Part shown: positions 6,503-12,279 of the stretch, piece by piece
Numbering within the stretch: position 1 is the first letter of the stretch
Layout: each line of letters opens with the position of its first letter
From: Candidatus Peregrinibacteria bacterium CG_4_10_14_0_2_um_filter_43_11
Lineage (GTDB): Bacteria; Patescibacteriota; Gracilibacteria; UM-FILTER-43-11
DNA length: 12,279 bases
Reading direction: 5' to 3'
Assembly (NCBI GenBank): GCA_002792495.1
Contig: PFOK01000016.1
Span: forward strand, 1 to 12,279
The notes under the pieces: generated by a model
Told to the model about the DNA's origin: nothing
Databases searched by the model: none
What the model saw: the letters and a program-made list of their open reading frames with translations, nothing else
Translations under genes and position numbers: made by a program

Positions 6503-7213
6503 CTAATTCTCCCCCAAATCCATTATGTTCGAATAAAGACAATCATTAGTATCCATAAAATAATCTTCCGCAGAAAATTCACGATCGGAAAAAGTAACGC
6601 CACTCCCGCGCACTAAAACAAAAGGAATGGAGGCGTCGCCATTACCCATAACCGGTTCTGCGGCGGAAGAAAGATTATCGGCAACAGCATGCTGGCTATA
6701 ATGGAGCGTTTTGCCAAACAGATCCTTGTTGCCACGTTCATCCTGGACACCCTCAAAGCCCGCCCAACCAATCGCCATGCCAATCGTACCACGACGGAGA
6801 GGGTGAAGATTGGAATCGCTGATGAGCACGCCCAAGCGAGTCAGGCCAAACTGATGTTTCAGCGATTGGCACAAATCACGAGCGGATTGAAAAGGATTTT
6901 TGGGCCATAAAATAGCCTTGCCTTCCGGAGCATTGCTTTTATCGATTCCCGCATTGGGAATCAGCATCTTATTTTTTAAAGTCATCACCATCTCCCCTTC
7001 ACCAAAAACACGATCCGATTCATTCCGGACAAGCACACTCAAGTGATCCGTATCCACCAAACGCCCTTCGGCATAAGAAACAGCCTTGGAAGTAATGATC
7101 ACAATATCTTCTTCCTTAAGCGAGAGGTTGTTTTGCCCGAGAGCGTACTGAAACACGAGGAGTAAGTCGCTTTCGGAGTGGAGGACCTTGGTTTTGAGAG
7201 GAATCAGTTCCAT
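6503..7213 (-). CDS. CofE-like ligase (coenzyme F420-0:glutamate ligase family)
   Basis: A 236-residue member of the CofE/FbiB-N family, whose known members join L-glutamate to F420-0 with GTP. Family blocks are clear: DIVIITSKAVSYAEGR (36-51), MLIPNAGIDKSN (83-94), GVLISDS (128-134), GTIGMAIGWAGF (142-153), GNKDLFGK (161-168) and AVADNLSSAAEPVMG (176-190). The usual DSxGRPxRxG motif reads DSNLHPLRRG (132-142), so the GR pair is lost, and I recall similar variants in Patescibacteria. As such bacteria are not known to make F420, the real substrate is probably another compound; this is inference. The start is set by the conserved N-terminus and lies inside the 3' end of the upstream membrane gene (98-base overlap). 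It ends the hpf-polymerase-cofE run. Confidence 0.82.
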   Translation of the reverse strand: MELIPLKTKVLHSESDLLLVFQYALGQNNLSLKEEDIVIITSKAVSYAEGRLVDTDHLSVLVRNESDRVFGEGEMVMTLKNKMLIPNAGIDKSNAPEGKAILWPKNPFQSARDLCQSLKHQFGLTRLGVLISDSNLHPLRRGTIGMAIGWAGFEGVQDERGNKDLFGKTLHYSQHAVADNLSSAAEPVMGNGDASIPFVLVRGSGVTFSDREFSAEDYFMDTNDCLYSNIMDLGEN

Positions 7214-8438
7214 ACATTTGAAGGATTAAAATGCTGGCCACAATCAGCCAAAACACCATCGCGAGGTCGTTTTTCCAAAAAGGAGTGTCAAAAAAGCCGT
7301 GCAAAATGATACCCCAAAAAGCGACGAGAGGATAGGTGAATCGCCGATGAACCAAAAGATGAATAAAAATAAGAGATAAAAACCCAAGCAGACCGGCATT
7401 CAGCCAAAAAGCGAAGAAAATATTATGAGGATGAGGAATATTCCATTCCATAGGAGCTTGCCCCAGAACGGCAGGGGCCGCATTCTGATAATTCGCCTGG
7501 AACAAACCCGGTCCGATACCGGCAAAAGGATGGGTTTTAATCAAGTCCAAAGTCACCTGATAAATTTCGAAACGCACCGTCGTACTGGAGCGGTTTTCAA
7601 AATCCAGAAATTGCTTAAATTTAGGACTATTGAATTGGGTAACCGCAATGAACAATAACAATGCAATGAGCGAAAAAAGCCCAAAAACCGCATTTTTGGC
7701 ACGAAACCCTCCACGAAAAAGAAAATAAAACACATACAAAGCCAACGCGCCGAAGACAGCCAAAATAGCCGCGTAAGATTGAGTGAAAAAAAGGGAATAC
7801 AAAAGAATGACCAACGTGGCAATATCAAAATAATCACGCGTTTTCATCGCCACCGAATGATGAAACACCCAAAGGACATTGAGTAAAACAGCCGGTCCCA
7901 AATAAAGCGCCATGTAATTGGCGGATTCATAAAACCCGCTAAGACGTAAATCGTACGTGATCCCCCCTCCAAACCACAGCATGCCGTAAGCGATTAAACT
8001 GACCATCACTGCCGAATAGACAAAAAATCGCAATAGATGCTCCGCCTGTTCACGACCGCGCAAAACCTGAGTCAGAACCAAAAAATAAAGCAATGGAGCG
8101 ACGATCCACCCCTTCCAAATGCCCAAAGCCGTTTGTTGAGCATTAAATAAAGTTCCATCTGGCAATGGAATAAAGGCGGGGGCGGCGACAACCCCAACAG
8201 AAACACCTAAAAAGAGCAAAGCGGCACACAAATAATACAAAGGCAAAGGTTTGCGCCAATGGAGCAATCGGGATCGGAAAAGATAAAGAAGCCAGACAAA
8301 AAACAGAACATACGTATAAAGCTCCAAAAGCGTAAAAGGAACCCCCGCAAACTGAACTCTCAAAAAATAGGCAGGGAAGAATAACGGTGAAAAATAAACC
8401 AATTTACGAAGAAAATTATCCAAAACCCGATCAGTCAT
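7116..8438 (-). CDS. O-antigen ligase/polymerase-like membrane protein (WaaL/Wzy family)
   Basis: Polytopic inner-membrane protein of 440 residues with about 11-12 hydrophobic segments (for example 36-54, 66-86, 108-127, 136-156, 172-192, 206-244, 251-267, 340-364, 370-384, 392-408). The long outside loop at 268-340 carries the family signature HPFAGIGPG (303-311) and the PHPHN box (335-339). Members join or polymerise undecaprenyl-linked glycans at the outer membrane face, so this suggests a surface polysaccharide or glycoprotein. The lipid or protein acceptor is unknown. A basic, hydrophilic tail after ~residue 410 is read in the same DNA as the start of the cofE-like gene and may be an extension caused by loss of an earlier stop. 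A TATAAT lies so close that the mRNA may be almost leaderless. Confidence 0.88.
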   Translation of the reverse strand: MTDRVLDNFLRKLVYFSPLFFPAYFLRVQFAGVPFTLLELYTYVLFFVWLLYLFRSRLLHWRKPLPLYYLCAALLFLGVSVGVVAAPAFIPLPDGTLFNAQQTALGIWKGWIVAPLLYFLVLTQVLRGREQAEHLLRFFVYSAVMVSLIAYGMLWFGGGITYDLRLSGFYESANYMALYLGPAVLLNVLWVFHHSVAMKTRDYFDIATLVILLYSLFFTQSYAAILAVFGALALYVFYFLFRGGFRAKNAVFGLFSLIALLLFIAVTQFNSPKFKQFLDFENRSSTTVRFEIYQVTLDLIKTHPFAGIGPGLFQANYQNAAPAVLGQAPMEWNIPHPHNIFFAFWLNAGLLGFLSLIFIHLLVHRRFTYPLVAFWGIILHGFFDTPFWKNDLAMVFWLIVASILILQMYGTDSSQNQGPPLRKRLTPRVSVRSRAKQPLA

Positions 8439-8449
8439 GATGCATGGGG

Positions 8450-8455
8450 ATTATA
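8450..8455 (-). promoter_or_regulatory. Consensus -10 element before the O-antigen ligase-like gene
   Basis: TATAAT on the minus strand in the 32-base gap behind hpf. Its predicted start (~8443) is about 5 bases before the ATG at 8438, implying a nearly leaderless message. No TG extension; the nearest -35-like hexamer (TTGATG, 8481 to 8476) is 20 bases away, too far to be convincing. Confidence 0.4.
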
Positions 8456-8470
8456 GAATAAGGAGCCGCT

Positions 8471-8818
8471 TTAATCATCAATTTCAGGAGCCCCCTTTCG
8501 CTTTTCCATATGATGAATTTTGGACTTGTAATACTCAATTTGAGTTTTCATTTTATCAATCGCGTCATCAAAAGCGTTTTCAATGGAATCCGAATGGGAT
8601 TCGGTACGCAAAGTGTCTTGAGGAACGAAAAAAGTCAAATGACACTTGTAGGCATCCTCTGCTGAACGGGATTTTTCGTATATCAGATCAACGCGAACCT
8701 CACTGGACTCATCGTCCAAACGGGCGGACAAATGAGACAAATGCTCAATTTTTGAATGAATCATTTCTTCCTGATGGGGAGATAAATGAATGTGCTGAAC
8801 GTTTATTTTGATTTGCAT
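8471..8818 (-). CDS. hpf: Short ribosome hibernation promoting factor (HPF/RaiA family)
   Basis: A 115-residue S30EA-type protein. The family binds the 30S decoding site and silences ribosomes in slow growth or stress. The beta-alpha-beta-beta-beta-alpha pattern is seen: MQIKINVQHIHLSPHQEEMIHSKIEHL as first strand and helix, EVRVDLIYEK (40-49), AYKCHLTFFVP (56-66), the LRTES strand (70-74) and the last helix AFDDAIDKMKTQIEYYKSK (82-100). There is no long C-terminal dimerisation domain, so it is the short form that cannot by itself make dimers in the long-HPF manner. It is the first gene of a minus-strand run and has a good TTGATT-N17-CATAAT promoter. The promoter faces the one of the PP2C-like gene across a repeat array. 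Shine-Dalgarno is absent. Confidence 0.9.
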   Translation of the reverse strand: MQIKINVQHIHLSPHQEEMIHSKIEHLSHLSARLDDESSEVRVDLIYEKSRSAEDAYKCHLTFFVPQDTLRTESHSDSIENAFDDAIDKMKTQIEYYKSKIHHMEKRKGAPEIDD

Positions 8819-8845
8819 AAGTTTTTACATTAATTAAGTATTTCT

Positions 8846-8874
8846 ATTATGCCAATATGTTCGGATGAAATCAA
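8846..8874 (-). promoter_or_regulatory. Predicted promoter of hpf
   Basis: On the minus strand TTGATT (8874 to 8869) and CATAAT (8851 to 8846) are 17 bases apart, and TG one base before CATAAT makes it an extended -10 (TGGCATAAT). Predicted start is near 8839, a leader of about 20 bases. The -35 overlaps the outermost copy (8863-8873) of the adjacent repeat array. Confidence 0.65.
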
Positions 8875-8952
8875 TTTCGATATTCACGAAGTCAGATATC
8901 ACGAAATCATGAAATCAATTGATCCCTGATTTCATGAACACTGATTTCATGA
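8863..8952. repeat. Array of 11-base repeats between divergent hpf and PP2C-like promoters
   Basis: Consensus TCAYGAARTCA. Forward copies: 8884-8894, 8899-8909 and 8907-8917, plus a 9/11 match at 8863-8873. Reverse copies: 8927-8937 and 8942-8952. The first two exact forward copies and the two reverse copies are each 15 bases apart. The copies at 8907-8917 and 8927-8937 form a perfect 11-bp stem with a 9-base loop. The array fills the space between the two promoters, touching the hpf -35 at one end and stopping 4 bases before the PP2C-like -35 at the other. It looks like an operator cluster; as a terminator it has no T-tract. The rest of this 193-base gap holds only the two promoters. Confidence 0.65.
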
Positions 8953-8956
8953 AAAG

Positions 8957-8985
8957 TTGTATCACCATAAAAAAAATGATAGAGT
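8957..8985 (+). promoter_or_regulatory. Predicted promoter of the PP2C-like/propeller gene
   Basis: TTGTAT (8957-8962) and TAGAGT (8980-8985) are 17 bases apart, with TG at 8977-8978 giving an extended -10. Predicted start is near 8992, a leader of about 20 A/T-rich bases with no Shine-Dalgarno before the ATG at 9012. Confidence 0.5.
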
Positions 8986-9011
8986 AAAGTAAAACTTAAT
9001 AAAAAATAAAA

Positions 9012-10871
9012 ATGTCATTCAAAATCATTGCAGACACATTTTCCATCGCCAGAGACGCCACTCACTTCATTCAATTGAAAACGGTTAAAAAACCGCGAAG
9101 TGATGAGCAGATATGGTTGGCAATTGAAATTGAGGGGGAAACAAAATATGCCCGTTCGATCGTTCAAAACATCGTTGAAGTGATCGAAGAGATGTTTTTT
9201 GAAAAAACAGAGCTGGATACTTACGAACGTTTTGAAGGCACGCTCAAGGAGGTGAATTTGATCCTCAAAAATCTGGCTGAAAAACATGGTGAAGAGGCAA
9301 CCGGAAGTATCAGCGCTATTTTGGGAGTGTTCAGCGGCAACGAATTGCACCTCACCCAGTCTAAAAACGCGGAAGCTTATTTGATTCGCCGAGGAAAATT
9401 ATCGATGATCAGCGAAGGATTGAGCGGAAAATCGAAGGACTTGTTCGTCAATATTGCAAGTGGAGAATTGATGCCTGATGATAAAATTATTTTCGCGACC
9501 TCCCGTCTCCTCAGACTAATGACCCAGACGCAATTGGTGAATATTTTTGGTGATGGCGTCACAGAAGCGGTAGATGGATTACGTGAACTGACGATTGCCG
9601 AAAACGATCTCAATTTAGGGGCAACCTGTATTCACGTTAAACTGCCTCAAAAAAACAGCACACCATTAGAACGAGCAAAAACCAACCCCCGGTTGCTCAA
9701 AATTCAACAATGGGCCAAAAAAATCCAAAATATCGTCGCAGAAAAAATCAGTGAAAAAACAAAGGGAACAAAAGTAAATTTCAATCGAAAGGGAATTTTA
9801 ATCGCACTCGTCAGTATTGTTCTTATTCTGATGATCAGTGTGTCTGTATTGATGGATAGCCGTCGAAACCAGGTATTGCGTGACGAATACCGTCTGCGCA
9901 TTGAAACCATGAATCAGGATTTATCGGTGGCCAACACAAAAGGCTACGCCAATGACAAGGAAACCGCGAACGCCATTCTGGATAAAGTGGAACGCGAAGC
10001 GCGCGATATTTTGGGAACCAACTACTTCCGCCAGGAAGCGTTAGCCTTGATGGGGAAAACCCAGGAAATACGGGATAGCATCAACAACACCATACGGATA
10101 AAACAGGTAAAACCGTATGTGGATCTGAAAACAAAAAATCCATCCATCCAAGCGCTGGGAATGGTGACCTTAGACGAAAACTTCTTTGTGTACGAATACA
10201 ACAAAATTTATGAAGTGATCCTGGATCAGGTTTTGGATCCAAAAGTGCTAGACGACAATGAAGTCGTCACCGCCAGTACTGCGATGGAAGATCAGGGCGT
10301 TGTCGTCCTCATGACCCAATCCGGACGAGTGATGGAATATCAAAATGGTCAAGTAAGCTTTGCCGATACCAATGATGTGAGCTGGGAATCCGGAGTGGCA
10401 TTGGCCGCTTACGGACGCAATGTTTATGTTTTAAATCCGACTAAAAATCAAATTTATAAATATTCACGATTACGAGGCGCGTACACGAGCATGACGGAAT
10501 ACAACGGAGATGCCGACTTGAGCAATGGAATATCAATGGCTATTGATGGCAATGTTTATGTGCTACAAAAGGGGGGAGAAATCACCAAATTATTCAAGTC
10601 TAAAAAACAACCTTTTCGCGTAGAAGGCATGCCGGGGGACATCTCCGAAGTTTCTCAGATCTTCACCATAGCGGAATTGAATCAACTCTATCTGCTAGAC
10701 ACGATCAATAAGCGCGTAGTAATTGTCGAAAAAGATCGAAACGGTGTCGCTCATTACGTAGGAGAAGTGGTTTTTGAAGAGCTGGACAATGTGAAGGGAT
10801 TTTATGTGAATAAAAACGAGGACAAGCTCTATCTCTTAACGGAAAGTGAAATCTACCAAGTCGATATTTAG
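9012..10871 (+). CDS. Membrane protein: degenerate PP2C-like domain, one TM helix, beta-propeller-like C-terminus
   Basis: A 619-residue protein of unknown function. Residues 1-210 follow the order of a PP2C/PPM fold: GSISAILGVFSGNELHLTQSKNAEAYLI (about 98-124), like the strand pair before the GDSR motif; MPDDKIIFATSRLLRLM (154-170), like the 'DGL' segment; and DLNLGATCIHVKL (199-211), like the final 'DN-T' strand. The metal-binding Asp residues expected in these motifs are missing, so it is probably a catalytically dead binding domain. A basic linker (220-260) leads to one transmembrane helix (261-281), then a charged helical stretch (284-360). The C-terminus (about 365-619) has repeated short strands such as NVYVLNPTKNQIYKY, GNVYVLQKGGEITKL and NQLYLLDTINKRVVIV, as in NHL/beta-propeller repeats. 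Topology is likely PP2C-like part inside and propeller outside, suggesting a sensor. No signal peptide precedes it. Confidence 0.75.
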   Translation: MSFKIIADTFSIARDATHFIQLKTVKKPRSDEQIWLAIEIEGETKYARSIVQNIVEVIEEMFFEKTELDTYERFEGTLKEVNLILKNLAEKHGEEATGSISAILGVFSGNELHLTQSKNAEAYLIRRGKLSMISEGLSGKSKDLFVNIASGELMPDDKIIFATSRLLRLMTQTQLVNIFGDGVTEAVDGLRELTIAENDLNLGATCIHVKLPQKNSTPLERAKTNPRLLKIQQWAKKIQNIVAEKISEKTKGTKVNFNRKGILIALVSIVLILMISVSVLMDSRRNQVLRDEYRLRIETMNQDLSVANTKGYANDKETANAILDKVEREARDILGTNYFRQEALALMGKTQEIRDSINNTIRIKQVKPYVDLKTKNPSIQALGMVTLDENFFVYEYNKIYEVILDQVLDPKVLDDNEVVTASTAMEDQGVVVLMTQSGRVMEYQNGQVSFADTNDVSWESGVALAAYGRNVYVLNPTKNQIYKYSRLRGAYTSMTEYNGDADLSNGISMAIDGNVYVLQKGGEITKLFKSKKQPFRVEGMPGDISEVSQIFTIAELNQLYLLDTINKRVVIVEKDRNGVAHYVGEVVFEELDNVKGFYVNKNEDKLYLLTESEIYQVDI

Positions 10872-10882
10872 CTAATAAAGAG

Positions 10883-10959
10883 GGATTTGTGAGAACCATA
10901 GGGTTTGTGTGATGTGTGGGAATCTACCATCCTACACAACTTACAAATCTTACAAATTC
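10883..10959. repeat. Long imperfect stem-loop between PP2C-like gene and ribBA
   Basis: Arms 10904-10921 and 10930-10947 pair over 18 positions with two mismatches and two G-T pairs around an 8-base loop. An outer pair, 10883-10893 with 10949-10959, extends it. CTTACAAAT occurs twice in a row (10940-10948, 10949-10957). It could end transcription of the PP2C-like gene, but no T-tract follows on the plus strand. No FMN-riboswitch-like sequence is seen before ribBA. Confidence 0.5.
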
Positions 10960-10990
10960 TACTAAACAAAAAACATTTGGATCGTATTTT

Positions 10991-10999
10991 TGCTATAAT
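10991..10999 (+). promoter_or_regulatory. Extended -10 promoter of ribBA
   Basis: TGCTATAAT: a perfect TATAAT (10994-10999) with TG one base upstream. No good -35 is seen at 16-18 bases. Predicted start is near 11006, about 16 bases before the ATG, with no Shine-Dalgarno and no room for a leader riboswitch. Confidence 0.65.
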
Positions 11000-11021
11000 C
11001 CAATCATTCTAATCCACACAC

Positions 11022-12215
11022 ATGGACAATATAAAACAGGCCATTCAAGCATTCAAAAAAGGGGAAATGATCATTGTTACCGATGATGAAAATCGCGAAA
11101 ACGAAGGAGACCTGATTTTGGCAGCTGAAAAAGCGACACCGGAAAAAATCGCATTTATGGTACGTTACACCAGCGGTGTGATCACCATGCCGATGGAAGG
11201 AGAGCGTCTGGATGCGTTACAATTGCCCATGATGGTTTCGGAAAACACGGAACTTCATCGTACCGCTTTTACTATTTCGGTGGATCATAAAGACACAACG
11301 ACCGGCATTTCCGCCAAAGACAGAAGCTCAACAATCCGAGCCCTAACTGACCCCAAAACAAAACCAAAGGATCTAAGACGACCGGGGCATATCTTTCCCC
11401 TGCGCGCTGTGGAAGGAGGAATTTTAAAACGCGCCGGACACACCGAAGCGGCAGTGGATTTGGCAAAACTAGCCGGGCTTTCTGCCGCAGGAGTGATTTG
11501 TGAAATCGTAAATGATGATGGCACGATGATGAGACTGCCTGATCTACAAAAATTCGCTAAAAAACACACACTGCGCTTGATCACCATTCAGGATCTGATC
11601 GAATACCGACGTCATCACGAAAAACTGATTGAACTCACTGCGAAAACAACATTACCGACAAGCTATGGAGTTTTTGAAATGATTGTTTACAGAAGCAAAG
11701 TGGATGATCATGAACATGTCGCGTTGGTCGTGGGGAATATTTCAAAAGAAAAATACGTGCTCACACGCGTGCACTCGGAATGTTTGACCGGCGATCTTTT
11801 TCACTCAGAACGGTGTGACTGCGGCCGGCAACTGGAAAACGCGATTAAAACCATTCAAAAAAAGGGGGTGGGTGTATTGCTCTACATGCGTCATGAAGGA
11901 AGAGGGATTGGTTTGGGCAACAAAATCAAAGCCTATGCTTTGCAGGACGAAGGTCTGGACACCGTAGAAGCAAATGAGAAATTAGGTTTTCCAACGGATT
12001 TAAGAAATTACGGAATCGGCGCGCAGATTTTGAAAGAACTAGGGGTAAAAGAAATCGATTTGCTCACCAACAACCCCCAAAAGATCATCGGACTTGAGGG
12101 GCATGGATTAAAAATCCATAAACGCATTCCGCTGGAAACAAAACCCCATGCCAAAAACCGAAAATACCTGTGCACCAAAAAGAATAAAATGGGACACCTT
12201 CTGGAAAATGTCTAA
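11022..12215 (+). CDS. ribBA: Bifunctional 3,4-dihydroxy-2-butanone-4-phosphate synthase / GTP cyclohydrolase II
   Basis: Supplies both precursors of riboflavin: the N-terminal RibB part turns ribulose 5-phosphate into dihydroxybutanone phosphate plus formate, and the C-terminal RibA part opens GTP. RibB (about 1-200) shows RENEGD (25-30), the TTTGISAKDR segment (92-101), GHTEA (139-143) and CEIVNDDG (160-167). RibA (about 205-397) has the zinc cysteines 254, 265 and 267 (ECLTGDLFHSERCDCG), RHEGRGIGL (290-298), and the catalytic TDLRNYGIG (325-333). All key residues appear present, so both halves are probably active, and the 397-residue length is normal for the fusion. It has its own extended -10 promoter. 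Other riboflavin genes (ribD, ribE, ribH) are not visible and may lie downstream. Confidence 0.96.
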   Translation: MDNIKQAIQAFKKGEMIIVTDDENRENEGDLILAAEKATPEKIAFMVRYTSGVITMPMEGERLDALQLPMMVSENTELHRTAFTISVDHKDTTTGISAKDRSSTIRALTDPKTKPKDLRRPGHIFPLRAVEGGILKRAGHTEAAVDLAKLAGLSAAGVICEIVNDDGTMMRLPDLQKFAKKHTLRLITIQDLIEYRRHHEKLIELTAKTTLPTSYGVFEMIVYRSKVDDHEHVALVVGNISKEKYVLTRVHSECLTGDLFHSERCDCGRQLENAIKTIQKKGVGVLLYMRHEGRGIGLGNKIKAYALQDEGLDTVEANEKLGFPTDLRNYGIGAQILKELGVKEIDLLTNNPQKIIGLEGHGLKIHKRIPLETKPHAKNRKYLCTKKNKMGHLLENV

Positions 12216-12264
12216 TTAATCTAATCACCTAAGCAAATCCCAATTTCAAAATCCTAAACCTCAA

Positions 12265-12279
12265 ATGAAAATAGAGAAA
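12265..12279 (+). CDS. Possible start of the next gene, cut by window edge
   Basis: An ATG 49 bases after the ribBA stop opens a frame of five codons (MKIEK) to the end of the window. A further riboflavin gene would be expected in this position, but five codons cannot show it. There is no Shine-Dalgarno, as elsewhere here. Confidence 0.2.

Noticed and set aside
6359..6616. Plus-strand frame across the toxin promoter and end of the cofE-like gene
   Set aside because: It crosses a clear promoter region and the end of a conserved gene, and encodes no recognisable protein.
8437..8811. Plus-strand 124-codon frame over hpf
   Set aside because: It mirrors the hpf gene, shows no recognisable family pattern, and hpf on the other strand matches its family along its full length.
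8884..8952. CRISPR array
   Set aside because: Units are 11 bases with irregular orientation and no unique spacers of constant length; no cas gene is near.
10872..11021. FMN riboswitch before ribBA
   Set aside because: The promoter lies only about 20 bases from the ATG and none of the conserved RFN-element blocks are seen; the stem-loop is upstream of the promoter.

Overview
This 12.3 kb window looks like a fragment of a small, AT-rich bacterial genome, most plausibly a member of the Patescibacteria (Candidate Phyla Radiation). That placement is inference. It rests on the short form of the SprT/YgjP-like metallopeptidase next to hsdR, a CofE-like ligase with a non-canonical central motif, a short ribosome hibernation factor, an unusual PP2C-like/membrane/propeller protein, TATAAT-type promoters and an almost complete lack of Shine-Dalgarno sequences. 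No rRNA, tRNA or marker gene is present to settle it.

Region 1 (1-3584, + strand) is a defence-type segment. It holds the 5'-truncated type I restriction subunit HsdR, then a zinc metallopeptidase coupled to it through a TAATG stop/start overlap, then a GIY-YIG nuclease remnant that has lost its GIY-YIG end. Region 2 (3633-5132, - strand) is a two-gene unit, purN (purine synthesis) followed directly by a FemAB-like peptidyltransferase (cell wall), under an extended -10 promoter.

Region 3 (5296-6382, - strand) is a compact, AT-rich three-gene module: HigB/RelE-like toxin, XRE-family (HigA-like) antitoxin, and an overlapping small DUF3467-like gene. Its promoter carries an inverted repeat in the spacer. 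Region 4 (6503-8818, - strand) runs hpf, a polytopic O-antigen ligase/polymerase-like protein and a CofE-like ligase; the last two overlap by about 98 bases.

Region 5 (8819-12215) has an intergenic tract with five or six copies of an 11-base repeat, lying between the divergent promoters of hpf and of a 619-residue membrane protein (degenerate PP2C fold, one transmembrane helix, beta-propeller). It continues through a long imperfect stem-loop to a fused riboflavin gene ribBA under its own extended -10 promoter.

The housekeeping parts (purN-femX, hpf-polymerase-cofE, PP2C-like gene, ribBA) look resident. The hsdR cluster and the toxin-antitoxin module are visibly more AT-rich and look acquired. 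The most interesting points are the repeat array shared by the hpf and PP2C-like promoters, the pseudophosphatase-propeller protein itself, and the third gene attached to the toxin-antitoxin pair.
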